Below, piece by piece: positions 33,959-43,943 of a stretch of DNA of 64,000 nt; within the stretch, counting starts at the first letter, position 1, and each line of letters begins with the position of its first letter. Both the position numbers and the translations under genes were made by a program. The stretch spans positions 1 through 64,000 of the forward strand of contig NZ_JAHGVE010000009.1 in assembly GCF_018835585.1 (NCBI RefSeq), in the 5' to 3' direction. Origin of the DNA: Pelorhabdus rhamnosifermentans (GTDB lineage: Bacteria > Bacillota > Negativicutes > UMGS1260). The notes under the pieces were generated by a model, which saw nothing but the letters and a program-made list of their open reading frames with translations, was not told the origin of the DNA and did not search any database.

Positions 33959-35029
33959 ATGAAAAAAATGCTAGCTTTACTACTTGTACTGATGATGATC
34001 TTCTTACTGGCAGCATGTGGCACTAGTTCAAACACCACTTCTAAAAAGAAGGTTGGGATTGCCATGCCGACCAAGTCATCAGCTCGCTGGATTGCAGATG
34101 GCGACAATATTGTGAAGCAACTGCAAGCCAAAGGGTATGAAGTGGATTTACAGTATGGTGAAGACAACGTAGAGAATCAGATTGCTCAAATTGAAAACAT
34201 GATTACTAAAGGTGCCAATGTTTTGGTTATTGCATCCATCGATGGGGATGCCTTAACAGATGTATTACAAAAAGCGAAAGACAAAAACATTCCAGTCATT
34301 TCTTATGACCGCTTAATCAAAAAAACTCCGAACATAGATTACTATGCAACTTTTGATAACTTTAAAGTGGGAGTTCTGCAAGCTTCCTATATTGAACAGA
34401 AATTAGGCTTAAAAGAAGGGAAAGGTCCGTTTAACATTGAGCTTTTTGGTGGATCGCCTGATGATAACAATGCCTTCATGTTCTTTGATGGGGCCATGTC
34501 AGTCTTAAAACCTTATATTGATTCGGGAAAATTAGTTGTAAAAAGTGGGCAAATGGATATGCAAGTCTGTGCGATCTTAAGATGGGATGGTGCTACGGCC
34601 CAGGCGAGAATGGATAACTTGCTAAGTAAAGATTATACGAATTCGAAACTTGACGCGGTTTTATCTCCTTTTGATGAAATCAGTATTGGCGTAATTTCTT
34701 CCCTCAAGGCAGTTGGATATGGAACACCCAACCAGCCGATGCCGATTGTTACTGGACAGGATGCTGAAATACCTTCTGTTAAGTCGATTATCAAAGGTGA
34801 ACAGGCACAGACGGTATTTAAAGATACGAGAGAACTTGCTAAAGTCACTGTTGCTATGGTTGATGCGGTTTTAAGTGGTCAACAGGCAGAAACCAATGAT
34901 ACAAAGACTTACAATAATGGTGTTAAAGTCGTACCTTCCTATCTCCTGACACCTGTTTCGGTAGATAAATCAAATTACTCAAAAATATTGATTGACAGCG
35001 GATATTATACGGCAGATCAGTTGCAATAA
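33959..35029 (+). CDS. chvE: multiple-monosaccharide ABC transporter substrate-binding lipoprotein (ChvE-like)
   Basis: This 356-residue lipoprotein has a signal peptide ending LLAAC and a type 1 sugar-binding domain. [50 protein letters not shown] and PIVTGQDAE are strongly shared with ChvE/XylF-type proteins that bind glucose, galactose, xylose or arabinose. AAAGGAGGAG precedes ATG 33959. It is followed by matching ATPase and permease genes and by an intercistronic hairpin like that after the ytfQ-like gene. Confidence 0.88.
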   Translation: MKKMLALLLVLMMIFLLAACGTSSNTTSKKKVGIAMPTKSSARWIADGDNIVKQLQAKGYEVDLQYGEDNVENQIAQIENMITKGANVLVIASIDGDALTDVLQKAKDKNIPVISYDRLIKKTPNIDYYATFDNFKVGVLQASYIEQKLGLKEGKGPFNIELFGGSPDDNNAFMFFDGAMSVLKPYIDSGKLVVKSGQMDMQVCAILRWDGATAQARMDNLLSKDYTNSKLDAVLSPFDEISIGVISSLKAVGYGTPNQPMPIVTGQDAEIPSVKSIIKGEQAQTVFKDTRELAKVTVAMVDAVLSGQQAETNDTKTYNNGVKVVPSYLLTPVSVDKSNYSKILIDSGYYTADQLQ

Positions 35030-35073
35030 TTATTTGTAGTGCAACTGTCACGTAATGTGGGCCACAAGGGCTA

Positions 35074-35113
35074 AATAAGTTAGTGATAGCTGAAAGGTTG
35101 TCACTAACTTATT
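35074..35113 (+). terminator. intercistronic hairpin between chvE-like and ATPase genes
   Basis: AATAAGTTAGTGA at 35074-35086 pairs perfectly with TCACTAACTTATT at 35101-35113. There is little T-run, so mRNA stabilisation or partial termination is likely. Confidence 0.6.
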
Positions 35114-35158
35114 ATATAATGCGGCTGTAACGTGATCACATTGCAAGGGGAGGCAATT

Positions 35159-36682
35159 ATGCAAGATATTATCTTGGAAATGGTTAATATCACCAAAGAG
35201 TTTCCAGGTGTCAAAGCGCTCAATAACGTGAATCTTCAGGTGAAAAAGGGTGAAATTCACGCGCTAGTTGGGGAGAATGGTGCAGGAAAGTCAACGTTAA
35301 TGAAGGTTCTTAGTGGCGTATATCCCTATGGAACCTATACAGGCGATATTCGTTATAACGGGAAAATCTGTGAATTTAAGGATATCAAACAAAGTGAAAA
35401 ATTGGGTATTGTGATTATTCATCAGGAATTAGCTTTGATTCCCTATTTATCAATAGCAGAAAATATTTTTCTGGGAAATGAGCAAGCAAAACGGGGGCTT
35501 ATTGATTGGAATACTACTATTTTGCGTACGCAGGAATTGCTTAAAAAGGTTGGTCTTAATGAATTACCAAGCACTCTGATTACTGATATCGGTGTGGGTA
35601 AGCAACAATTGGTCGAGATTGCCAAAGCTTTATCGAAGGAAGTTCAATTGTTAATTTTAGATGAACCTACAGCAGCGTTAAACGAAGCTGACAGCGCGAA
35701 TTTGTTAAACTTGTTGCTGGAATTTAAAAAGCAGGGAATATCCTCGATTCTTATTTCACATAAACTGAATGAGGTATCGAAAGTGGCTGATTCTATTACT
35801 ATTTTGCGCGATGGATCTACTATCGAGACACTAGAAGTTCAACAAGAGCCTATTTCAGAAGATCGCATTATCAAAGGCATGGTGGGTAGAGAATTAACGG
35901 ATCGTTTCCCAAAACGAAAGGGCACTATTGGGGATGTTATCTTTGAGGTGAAGAATTGGAGTGTGTATCATCCGTTGCATGGGGAACGCAAAATTATCGA
36001 CAATGTTAATTTCACGATTAAACAAGGTGAGGTAGTAGGCATTGCCGGGCTCATGGGAGCAGGGCGGACGGAACTTGCAATGAGCATTTTTGGCAGAACG
36101 TACGGACAGAAAATCAGTGGAACCATTTACAAGAATGGTCAGGAAGTTCACTTGACGGATGTAAGCAAAGCGATTGACAACGGGGTAGCTTATGTGACAG
36201 AAGATCGAAAACAGTATGGTTTAATCTTAATTGACGATATTAAGAAAAATTCGACCTTAGCAAATTTGACTAAAATATCGAAAAACTATGTTATTGATGA
36301 AAATCTCGAGATACTAGCGGTTGAAGAAAGTAGGAAACAACTGAATATAAAATGTTCCAGCATATTACAGCCTACAGTGAATTTGAGTGGTGGAAATCAG
36401 CAAAAGGTTGTTTTGAGCAAGTGGATATTTGCGGAACCTGATATATTAATTTTAGATGAACCTACGCGAGGCATCGATGTGGGTGCGAAATTTGAAATTT
36501 ATACTATTATTAATAATCTAGTCAAGGCTGGCAAGGGAATTTTGCTTATTTCTTCAGAGCTTTCTGAGATACTCGGAATGTGTGATCGAATTTATACCAT
36601 GAGTGAGGGACGGATTACAGCAGAGCTTACCCAGAGTGAGGCCTCACAGGAAAAAATCATGAAATATGTCATGGCTCAATAG
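35159..36682 (+). CDS. mmsA: multiple-monosaccharide ABC transporter ATP-binding protein (GguA/MmsA-like)
   Basis: This protein of about 507 residues has two ABC ATPase domains. The first has GENGAGKST and [12 protein letters not shown]; the second has [14 protein letters not shown] and [13 protein letters not shown]. The overall sequence follows the GguA/XylG group that partners ChvE-type binding proteins. AAGGGGAGG precedes ATG 35159; the frame begins at 35132 without a site. The stop lies 13 bases before the permease start. It energises uptake of aldose sugars at the membrane. Confidence 0.9.
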   Translation: MQDIILEMVNITKEFPGVKALNNVNLQVKKGEIHALVGENGAGKSTLMKVLSGVYPYGTYTGDIRYNGKICEFKDIKQSEKLGIVIIHQELALIPYLSIAENIFLGNEQAKRGLIDWNTTILRTQELLKKVGLNELPSTLITDIGVGKQQLVEIAKALSKEVQLLILDEPTAALNEADSANLLNLLLEFKKQGISSILISHKLNEVSKVADSITILRDGSTIETLEVQQEPISEDRIIKGMVGRELTDRFPKRKGTIGDVIFEVKNWSVYHPLHGERKIIDNVNFTIKQGEVVGIAGLMGAGRTELAMSIFGRTYGQKISGTIYKNGQEVHLTDVSKAIDNGVAYVTEDRKQYGLILIDDIKKNSTLANLTKISKNYVIDENLEILAVEESRKQLNIKCSSILQPTVNLSGGNQQKVVLSKWIFAEPDILILDEPTRGIDVGAKFEIYTIINNLVKAGKGILLISSELSEILGMCDRIYTMSEGRITAELTQSEASQEKIMKYVMAQ

Positions 36683-36695
36683 AGGAGGGATCGTC

Positions 36696-37859
36696 ATGGA
36701 AACTTTGAAACACATGTTTCAGAATAATATCAGGGAATATGGCATGGTTATTGCGTTAGTATCCGTTATGGCATTTTTTGAAATTGTCAGCCAAGGTACG
36801 TTGCTAATGCCCTTAAATGTAACAAATTTAATTCAGCAAAATAGTTATATCCTCATACTAGCCATTGGTATGTTACTTGTTATCGTTGCCTTCCAAATTG
36901 ATTTATCCGTAGGATCTATCGCTGCTTTTATTGGTGCCATATCAGCAATCCTGATGGTGGATTATCACGTTGGAGTTGTAGCAGGTGTAGTGATTTCTCT
37001 GATCGTGGGGGGACTTGCCGGAGCGTGGCATGGATATTGGATTTCGTATTTTAGAATTCCGGCTTTTATTGCGACACTGGCAGGGATGTTGCTTTTTAGA
37101 GGGTTGACAATGACTGCTTTACAAGGACAGTCGAAAGGACCTTTTCCGGTTAGTTTTCAAAAGATCAGTAATGGATTTATTCCTGATTTTTTTTCTGGAA
37201 CAACTCTGCATATTACAACTCTTTTAGTTGGCGTTATCTTGACTTTAATTTATATTTACTTTGAGCTAAGTAGCAGAAGTACCAAGAAGAAGTACAATTT
37301 TCACGTCATTCCTTTACAATTTTCTATTGCTAAAATGGCAATTGTTGGTCTGGCAATCAACTGGTTCATGTATTTACTTGCTGCATATAAAGGAATTCCG
37401 AATGTTTTGATATTATTATTTGTACTGATTGTTTTCTATACATTTATAACAACGAAAACCGTGTTAGGGCGTCATATTTATGCTGTTGGCGGCAATGAAA
37501 AAGCAGCTAAACTGTCTGGGGTAAAAAACAAGCGGATTGTATTTTGGGTTTTTGTGAATATGGGAGTATTATCGGCCCTTTCAGGCCTTGTTTTTGCTGC
37601 CAGGCTCAATGCGGCAACGCCTAAAGCAGGTACCGGCTTCGAGTTGGATGCCATTGCAGCTTGTTTTATTGGCGGAGCCTCTACTGCTGGTGGAATCGGT
37701 GCTGTTATGGGAGCGATTATTGGTGGATTGGTTATGGGGGTTATGAATAATGGTATGTCCTTAATGGGTGTGACTATTGACATGCAGCAGACCATCAAGG
37801 GGTTAGTGGTATTATTGGCTGTGGCCTTTGATATTTATACGAAATCTAAACAATCATAA
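36696..37859 (+). CDS. mmsB: multiple-monosaccharide ABC transporter permease (GguB/MmsB-like)
   Basis: This 387-residue permease has about ten membrane spans. AIGMLLVIVAFQIDLSVGSIAAF and FELDAIAACFIGGASTAGGIG are the two family blocks, and the longer central region after LQGQSKGPFP is typical of GguB/XylH permeases. AGAGGAGGG precedes ATG 36696; the frame opens at 36666. It is the last gene of the ChvE-type transporter and ends against a bidirectional terminator. Confidence 0.9.
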   Translation: METLKHMFQNNIREYGMVIALVSVMAFFEIVSQGTLLMPLNVTNLIQQNSYILILAIGMLLVIVAFQIDLSVGSIAAFIGAISAILMVDYHVGVVAGVVISLIVGGLAGAWHGYWISYFRIPAFIATLAGMLLFRGLTMTALQGQSKGPFPVSFQKISNGFIPDFFSGTTLHITTLLVGVILTLIYIYFELSSRSTKKKYNFHVIPLQFSIAKMAIVGLAINWFMYLLAAYKGIPNVLILLFVLIVFYTFITTKTVLGRHIYAVGGNEKAAKLSGVKNKRIVFWVFVNMGVLSALSGLVFAARLNAATPKAGTGFELDAIAACFIGGASTAGGIGAVMGAIIGGLVMGVMNNGMSLMGVTIDMQQTIKGLVVLLAVAFDIYTKSKQS

Positions 37860-37861
37860 AA

Positions 37862-37908
37862 AGTAAGTAAGTCCTTATCACTTTTTATGTGATAAGGACT
37901 TACTTTTT
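37862..37908. terminator. bidirectional terminator between mmsB and map
   Basis: GTAAGTCCTTATCAC at 37867-37881 pairs with GTGATAAGGACTTAC at 37889-37903, flanked by A- and T-runs. Confidence 0.92.
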
Positions 37909-37924
37909 ATGGTTGTTCTTTATA

Positions 37925-38674
37925 TTATTCCTGTTCCGTTAAAATGAAGGGGCCGTCAGGTAAGATTGCCAGGGTATGTTCATATTGAGCCGAGCGTTTT
38001 CCATCAACAGTACGTGCTGTCCAGCCGTTTTGATCAATTTTGCAATGCCAGGTGCCCATGTTTATCATGGGTTCTATCGTAATGACCATGCCTTCACGCA
38101 GTTTAACACCTTTACCAGGCTTCCCATAATGAAGCACAGTGGGATCTTCGTGCATGTCTTTGCCAATGCCATGGCCTGTAAAATCCCTTACGACGGAGAA
38201 GCCTTCTGCTTCAACATAAGATTGGATTGCATGGCCAATATCGCCCAAACGATTGCCAACTTGCGCCATTTCGATTCCTTTGTACAGCGATTCTTTTGTG
38301 ATTTTTAGCAGGTGTTTAGATTCTGGTGAAATATTGCCCACTGCGTGCGTCCAAGCTGAATCAGCAAGGCCGCCATGTAAATTTACAACCATGTCAATGG
38401 TGACAATATCGCCGTTCTTTAGCGGCTGTAAATTGGGAAAACCATGACAAATTTCATCGTTCACAGAAGCACAGGTAGCATAGGGATAACCTTGATAACC
38501 TTTTTGCTCAGCTGTTGCGCCATAGTTAGCCAAATATTCTTCCGCAAATTTATCGATTGCTAAGGTATTGACGCCGGGTTTAATCATTTTTGCAATTTCT
38601 TTGTGACAATTAGCAAGAATCTTTCCTGCTTCATGCATCATTTTAATCTCTCGCTCACTTTTCAATATAATCAT
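37925..38674 (-). CDS. map: type I methionine aminopeptidase
   Basis: This 249-residue enzyme removes the N-terminal methionine from nascent proteins. Metal and substrate residues are seen in CHGFPN, TIDMVVN, ADSAWTHAVG, GHGIGKDMHEDP and TIEPMIN. The length is normal for a type I enzyme without extension. AAGGAGAATC precedes ATG 38674. The gene stands alone, whereas map often lies in ribosomal-protein operons, so this may be an additional copy. Confidence 0.95.
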   Translation of the reverse strand: MIILKSEREIKMMHEAGKILANCHKEIAKMIKPGVNTLAIDKFAEEYLANYGATAEQKGYQGYPYATCASVNDEICHGFPNLQPLKNGDIVTIDMVVNLHGGLADSAWTHAVGNISPESKHLLKITKESLYKGIEMAQVGNRLGDIGHAIQSYVEAEGFSVVRDFTGHGIGKDMHEDPTVLHYGKPGKGVKLREGMVITIEPMINMGTWHCKIDQNGWTARTVDGKRSAQYEHTLAILPDGPFILTEQE

Positions 38675-38807
38675 GTTAGGGATTCTCCTTAGATAGCAGA
38701 AATTAGTTTAAAACTTTTTAGTAGTTCATCTTTAATATTAAATTTTACTATAAAACTATGTAATTGTAAAATTACGTAATCCGATTAATAATAAATAGAT
38801 TGTGTTT

Positions 38808-38848
38808 TTAACCAATATTTGCATGCGGATATTGGTTAAATATTTTTT
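38808..38848 (+). terminator. orphan hairpin with T-run upstream of the 62-residue gene
   Basis: TTTAACCAATAT at 38808-38819 pairs perfectly with ATATTGGTTAAA at 38829-38840, followed by TATTTTTT. No plus-strand gene precedes it, so it may end a leader or small RNA. Confidence 0.55.
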
Positions 38849-38854
38849 AGCTGT

Positions 38855-38882
38855 TGTGGAAAACTAATTAAGGTTATCCACA
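38855..38882. promoter_or_regulatory. inverted pair of DnaA-box-like sequences
   Basis: TTATCCACA at 38874-38882 is a perfect DnaA box. TGTGGAAAA at 38855-38863 is its inverse with one mismatch. They lie between map and a 62-residue gene. Confidence 0.4.
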
Positions 38883-38906
38883 TTTTAGATGAAAGGAGCA
38901 TAAAAG

Positions 38907-39095
38907 ATGCGAAATACTAGATCGGGTTATGCACCACACAAAAGGGGCTATTTTGAGCAAAAGCCGCGCATCATTAAGTCCTACTCTGCCAGAGATTATA
39001 CAACACTGCCTGATCCTGTGACGGATCCGATTGTATCAAATAATATTTCGAATGCTGAATTTGATTATACCTACGACGGGGGAGATCTCATTTAA
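38907..39095 (+). CDS. small hypothetical protein, 62 residues
   Basis: This is a short hydrophilic protein with a basic N-terminal third, several tyrosines and an acidic C-terminus (DYTYDGGDLI). There is no signal peptide or membrane span and I recognise no family. GAAAGGAG lies 9 bases before ATG 38907, and a strong terminator follows at 39154, so it is probably a genuine single-gene unit. Two DnaA-like boxes lie just upstream. Confidence 0.6.
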   Translation: MRNTRSGYAPHKRGYFEQKPRIIKSYSARDYTTLPDPVTDPIVSNNISNAEFDYTYDGGDLI

Positions 39096-39153
39096 CGGTT
39101 CATATGCAAATAGGCTTAAGGATTTTTCATAGAAAAGGATTATCTTCTATGAT

Positions 39154-39189
39154 GTTGCAATCTTTGTTAACAAGGTTGCAACTTTTTTT
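39154..39189 (+). terminator. terminator of the 62-residue gene
   Basis: GTTGCAA at 39154-39160 pairs with TTGCAAC at 39176-39182 around an inner CTTTG/CAAGG stem with one bulged T, followed by TTTTTTT. Confidence 0.85.
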
Positions 39190-39330
39190 GCGGAATTTTT
39201 ACTCAAAACGTAACAAAAAGTTAACCATAAAATCACGCAATAGTTACCACTATTTTCTATAATAGAATCAAGTCAGCGTTATTGAATTAAATTTAGCCGT
39301 TTGGTTAGAAAAAAATGTGTAGGTGTTAAG

Positions 39331-42300
39331 ATGAAATCTTTGTTGGAACCGGCAGTTCGATTGATGAATCGATTAAAATATGCTTATAAATTTGGCATCA
39401 TCGGGTTGCTTATTGTATTTCAAGCGACTGTTTTAATTTCTTTACTTGTAGCAGAACTGAATAAGAATATTGGCTTTGCTACACGAGAACGTCTGGGGAT
39501 TGAGTATATTCAGTCTGCAGTAGTCTTGCTTGATGAAGCTCAAGAATATCGAAGCATGCATTATGCGTTTGTACTTGGCGATCATTCTTTGCAGGGAGCT
39601 TTGCAGGAAAAAATGGCTCATGTCGATGCCGCTTTTGCTGCCATAGAAGAGGTGGATCGTCATGTGGCGGACCAACTTGACACAACATGGAAAATGCAGA
39701 TGGTCCGTCAAGATTGGGCTATGCGTAAACAGGAGGCTTACCAAGCAGATCCAAGTCGTGCACAGGTGGAATTTGATTTAGACAGCCGCTGGATTGGTGA
39801 AATTACTGATTTGATGCAACATGCGGGAAATAGTTCAAATTTGGCTATGGATGCTGATTTTGATACGGCTTATCTCATCGATTCTGTTTTGCGCAAATTG
39901 CCTGGTCTGATGGATACACTGGGAATGGTTCAAGGACGGGCTATTCAACTCTCTGATGATCATTCTCTTTCCATAGAGAGCAGAAACTACTTGCTTGGTT
40001 TGGCAGGACGTGTGCGTTCTAGTTTGGAGCAGGCTGATCGTAACCATCAACTTGTTTTTCGCCATAATGACAGTATTCGATTAAAACTCATGGAAGTTTA
40101 TCGGCCGTTAACCGATTCAGTGCCGATCTTTATTTGGAATTTTGAGCAAAAAACGGTTGGACAACAGGGTCTGCCCATTCCTCAGCAGCTTATTGAAACA
40201 AGTGGCAGACAGGCTATTCAAAATGCCAAGCAGTTATATGGACAAGAACTGTTGGCTATTGATGAACAACTTGTCAAGCGGATTGAACAATATTCGCAAT
40301 ATCGCAATGGCATTGTAATTTTTACAGGCAGTATTTTATTTATTATGTGTTATTTATTTATGGCTTTTGATAGATCTGTACGTAAAGGGGTTTATCAGTT
40401 GAATGATCTAATGGCAGCGGCTGGACACGGACAGTTAGCTGTTCGGGGTGATATTTATTCAAGTGATGAGATGGGATCACTCACTTACTCTATAAATCAT
40501 ATGCTTGATTCGCTGGAAAAAATGGTCGAAGAAGTTCGGCTGTCTCATGACCGTTTGGAATTATGGAATCAGGAGTTGGAGCAGAAGGTAGTTGAGCGTA
40601 CGGCATCTCTACAAAATCTACTCGACCATGCGGGGCAGGGCTTTTTGACTTTCGGTGAGGACTTGAAAGTAGCTGGGGAATATAGTGCCGAATGTACTCG
40701 GATTTTTAACCGGCCCATTGGGAATGAAAATGTATCGTCTTTGATTTATCCGGGCGACAGGGAGGAACAGGTATTTTTAGAAGCTGTTTTTCAGAAGATT
40801 TTTCAGGAACAGAATGAATATTTGCAGAAAACTTATTGCTCTTTGTTACCAGAAGAAATTGTACTTAACAACTGCTATATTGCTGTAGTCTACAAAATGA
40901 TTGACAAGCTTTCGAAACAAAAGCCACGCAAGATGATGCTGATTCTTACGGATCAGACGCTACAAAAATCTATGGAAGAGCACGCACAGGGTGAACGCGA
41001 TATTTTGACTATGATCGTTTATGTGGTCACTCATTCGGTGGATTTTTTTAATGCGATGCGCCAATATACGAGTTTTTGTCAGGAGGGATTATCTGATTTG
41101 CTTGTTGAGAAAAAATCGGCTAGTGAAATATTAAACACCTTATTTCGAATTATTCATACATTTAAAGGTACATTTGGTCAACTCCATATGGGACATATTA
41201 TGGCGAATTTGCATGAAATGGAAAGCGAGTTGGAGTTTATCCGCTCTCAGGGCATGCTGGGATTAGAGTACGAGCAACTGGCGGATAAAATAAAACCTTT
41301 TACACCGGAAACTATGCTTGGTTGGTTGGAAGACGATATTACTGTCTTGAAGGAGAAGCTAGGTGAGAACTTTTTCCTGCAGGAAAACAGGCTTGTTGTG
41401 GAAAATGCTCGCTTACTGGAAATTGAAGATAAAGTTCAACATATGTTATCAGTCAATGAATGTAGGCTGTTGCTGCCTGATTTGCGTCGGTTGCGTTATA
41501 AGCCGCTCAAGGAGTTACTTGGATTTTATCCTGAATATGTATGTAATTTAGCTGAACGCCATGAAAAGGCAGTTCAACCGTTTGAAGTTAAAGGGGATGA
41601 CATTTTAGTTGATCCCCAAAGATATTATGATTTTGTGCAATCATTGGGACATGTCTTTCGTAATGCCATTGTTCATGGTTTAGAATCATTTGACGAAAGA
41701 TTAGAGCACGGTAAGCAAGAGATGGGGACGATCACTTGTTCTGTTGTGGAAGAGGCTGCTGGTTTTGCCGTGATTATTACTGATGACGGACGTGGCATGG
41801 ATGTGACAAGGATTCGTGAAGTTGCCGTGGAAAAAGGTATTTGCCAGCAAGCTGCAACACAAAAAATGGAAGATGAAGAAATTGTTCCATTGATTTTTGC
41901 TGATGGTTTTTCTGGTGCTAGGCAAGTAAATGAGCTCGCCGGACGCGGCGTCGGTCTCTCTGCCGTTCGAGCTGAACTGGAGAAACTAGGTGGTTCTGTT
42001 CGTGTAAATACCCTGTTGGGGCAAGGGACGCAATTTCGTTTCTTTTTGCCTGGGATAGGTTGGGATGAAAATGAATTTTCCATGAAGCAGTTCGGTCAAG
42101 CATTACGAACAGTTACAGAAGAGTTGTTAACCAGTCATTATCATTTAACTGTAAATCGTTGTATATACCATGAAGGAGTCCTTGGAGGGAAACTCAAATT
42201 GCGGAAGATTACATCATTTATTGATGTGAAGGGAGCACCTAGCGGTAGATTAGTACTGAGTGCCGACGAGGATATTGTGCACTATTTGGCTACTCAGTCG

Positions 42301-42543
42301 ATGGAGCACGAGGGGGTGAAACTATCTGATAACAAGAGTCCGGAAAACATTTTAGCCAAGTATGCTAATGAATTGTTTCAATCTACTGTAAAACAATTTC
42401 CACATTGGGCCGATACACTCAAGCTTGAGACACTAGTTACGATTTTAGCTGAAGACGCTTCGGCCAAGTATTCACGGTCGCAGATGTCGACGTGGGTGTT
42501 TGAGCTGGATTTAGGTCGGATGACTTTAAGTGTAATTGATTAG
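39331..42543 (+). CDS. membrane CheA-like histidine kinase with Hpt, ATPase and CheX-like C-terminal domain
   Basis: This 1070-residue protein has an N-terminal span, an extracytoplasmic helical sensor of about 290 residues, a second span near 330-350, HAMP, coiled coil and a PAS-like segment. An Hpt domain with phosphorylatable H609 in FRIIHTFKGTFG, a HATPase domain (FRNAIVHGLES, DDGRGMD, GRGVGLSAVR) and a C-terminal region from about 911 resembling CheX/FliM-type phosphatases follow. It has no CheW-like P5 domain, so it is not a canonical CheA. ATG 39331 (AGGTG upstream) is preferred to the frame opening at 39301. The next genes encode a CheY and another CheX-like protein, making this a self-contained phosphorelay. 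Confidence 0.85.
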   Translation: MKSLLEPAVRLMNRLKYAYKFGIIGLLIVFQATVLISLLVAELNKNIGFATRERLGIEYIQSAVVLLDEAQEYRSMHYAFVLGDHSLQGALQEKMAHVDAAFAAIEEVDRHVADQLDTTWKMQMVRQDWAMRKQEAYQADPSRAQVEFDLDSRWIGEITDLMQHAGNSSNLAMDADFDTAYLIDSVLRKLPGLMDTLGMVQGRAIQLSDDHSLSIESRNYLLGLAGRVRSSLEQADRNHQLVFRHNDSIRLKLMEVYRPLTDSVPIFIWNFEQKTVGQQGLPIPQQLIETSGRQAIQNAKQLYGQELLAIDEQLVKRIEQYSQYRNGIVIFTGSILFIMCYLFMAFDRSVRKGVYQLNDLMAAAGHGQLAVRGDIYSSDEMGSLTYSINHMLDSLEKMVEEVRLSHDRLELWNQELEQKVVERTASLQNLLDHAGQGFLTFGEDLKVAGEYSAECTRIFNRPIGNENVSSLIYPGDREEQVFLEAVFQKIFQEQNEYLQKTYCSLLPEEIVLNNCYIAVVYKMIDKLSKQKPRKMMLILTDQTLQKSMEEHAQGERDILTMIVYVVTHSVDFFNAMRQYTSFCQEGLSDLLVEKKSASEILNTLFRIIHTFKGTFGQLHMGHIMANLHEMESELEFIRSQGMLGLEYEQLADKIKPFTPETMLGWLEDDITVLKEKLGENFFLQENRLVVENARLLEIEDKVQHMLSVNECRLLLPDLRRLRYKPLKELLGFYPEYVCNLAERHEKAVQPFEVKGDDILVDPQRYYDFVQSLGHVFRNAIVHGLESFDERLEHGKQEMGTITCSVVEEAAGFAVIITDDGRGMDVTRIREVAVEKGICQQAATQKMEDEEIVPLIFADGFSGARQVNELAGRGVGLSAVRAELEKLGGSVRVNTLLGQGTQFRFFLPGIGWDENEFSMKQFGQALRTVTEELLTSHYHLTVNRCIYHEGVLGGKLKLRKITSFIDVKGAPSGRLVLSADEDIVHYLATQSMEHEGVKLSDNKSPENILAKYANELFQSTVKQFPHWADTLKLETLVTILAEDASAKYSRSQMSTWVFELDLGRMTLSVID

Positions 42544-42567
42544 TTAATACGAGAAGGGATGATAAAA

Positions 42568-42954
42568 ATGGCACGAATTTTAATTGTTGATGATTCTCTG
42601 ATGATGAGGAAAACTTTGCGTAATTTTCTTGAAAAGGCGGGGCATGAGATCGTAGGAGAAGCATTGAATGGTGAACAGGCAATCTTGAGTTATTCTAAGT
42701 GTCAACCTGAGTTAGTTACAATGGATATTACTATGCCGGGTTTAGGCGGTATTGAAGCGATTAGGCGCATCATTCAAGTCGATCCAGCAGCGAATATTGT
42801 TGTAGTTAGTTCGCTTGGACAAAAGCATATTATTTTTGATGCAATACAAAATGGTGCCAAAAATTTTATTCTTAAACCTATTACGGAGCAAAAGCTGATT
42901 CCTGTTATCGATTTAGTTATGGAATATAGTTCGGTTGCAGCTTCATCGAATTAA
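42568..42954 (+). CDS. CheY-like response regulator
   Basis: This single-domain receiver of 128 residues has phospho-acceptor D in TMDITMPGLGG, the paired acidic residues in VDDS, and the conserved lysine in FILKPIT. It has no output domain, as in CheY. AGAAGGG lies upstream; ATG 42568 has good spacing whereas ATG 42559 is too close. It lies 24 bases after the CheA-like kinase gene, so it is the probable phosphate acceptor. Confidence 0.92.
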   Translation: MARILIVDDSLMMRKTLRNFLEKAGHEIVGEALNGEQAILSYSKCQPELVTMDITMPGLGGIEAIRRIIQVDPAANIVVVSSLGQKHIIFDAIQNGAKNFILKPITEQKLIPVIDLVMEYSSVAASSN

Positions 42955-42981
42955 TTTGAGTAGCGAAAAAGGAGAATGATC

Positions 42982-43866
42982 ATGTGTGATCAATATTTTG
43001 GCCATTATTTATTGAATAAGGGTATTATTACACCTATGCAGCTTTACAAGGCACTTGAATATGAACGCGCTGTTCGTGTGAAACTGGGAATTCTCGCTGT
43101 GAATGCCGGGTTAATGACAGCTGCTCAAGTGGAAGAAGTCCATTATCTTCAACGCGTGCGAGATAAAAAATTTGGCCTTATTGCCGTTGAACAAGGCTAT
43201 TTAACAGATGAGCAAGTAGAAGAGCTACTGTCTACTCAACGTTCAGGACATCTTAACTTACTTCAAGCCATTGCAGATAAAAAATATATGACACTGACAG
43301 CTGTGGAAAAAGCTTTAGTTGATTTCCGTAACGAATATGGTGTTGAAGCACTTCTTGAACTAAATGCGGTAGATGATGATACAGTAATTCGAAAATGTAT
43401 TGATTTTTCGGCAGCGAGGGACAAGTCTGATTTGCTATATTCTTATACAAAATTGTTGCTGCGAAATATTGTTCGGTTTCTTAGTGCTACTCCCTTTCTG
43501 TTACCGACAGCTTTTGAGGATGAAAAGTCTACTGAATGGTTTATATCTCAACAGGTTATCGGCGATGAAACACTTGGAATTGTCCTCAGCGTGGATACGC
43601 CCGTGTTACTTGCAATTGCCAGCCGTTTTAGCGGGGAAAAACTTGGGTCGGTGAATGAGATGGCGCTGGATAGTGTAGGCGAGTTTTTAAATGTACATCA
43701 TGGCGTTTTTTGCAGTAATTTATCTGATGCCGGTCTTCGTGTTGATTTACAGCCGCAGTGTGTTGAGGACGGTTTCAAGCAGAGAAGAGGGCAGAGCGCT
43801 TATCATGTGCCTGTAGGCACTTCTTTAGGACGGTTAGACATTATGTTATCATTGAAAGATAAATAA
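42982..43866 (+). CDS. CheX-like protein with N-terminal MshEN-like helical repeats
   Basis: This 294-residue protein starts with repeated units of the form YLLNKGIIT-QL-AL and LGILAVNAGLMTAAQV. Such units resemble the MshEN/GspE N-terminal domain, which in some proteins binds cyclic di-GMP. The C-terminal half resembles CheX-like phosphatases (FLNVHHGVFCSNL). AAAGGAG serves ATG 42982; ATG 42976 lies too close. It is 27 bases after the CheY gene. A phosphatase role on the adjacent CheY, gated by a nucleotide, is a testable idea. The domain readings are from pattern only. Confidence 0.7.
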   Translation: MCDQYFGHYLLNKGIITPMQLYKALEYERAVRVKLGILAVNAGLMTAAQVEEVHYLQRVRDKKFGLIAVEQGYLTDEQVEELLSTQRSGHLNLLQAIADKKYMTLTAVEKALVDFRNEYGVEALLELNAVDDDTVIRKCIDFSAARDKSDLLYSYTKLLLRNIVRFLSATPFLLPTAFEDEKSTEWFISQQVIGDETLGIVLSVDTPVLLAIASRFSGEKLGSVNEMALDSVGEFLNVHHGVFCSNLSDAGLRVDLQPQCVEDGFKQRRGQSAYHVPVGTSLGRLDIMLSLKDK

Positions 43867-43943
43867 ATGGGTGTTATAATATATCGATGTTAATAGTCTA
43901 TATTAGCAAATCAGTCAAGGCTAAGAAAGGGGCAAATGGTGTT

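Noticed and set aside
41673-42083. 136-residue minus-strand frame inside the CheA-like gene
   Set aside because: Proline- and serine-rich antisense shadow of the ATPase domain.
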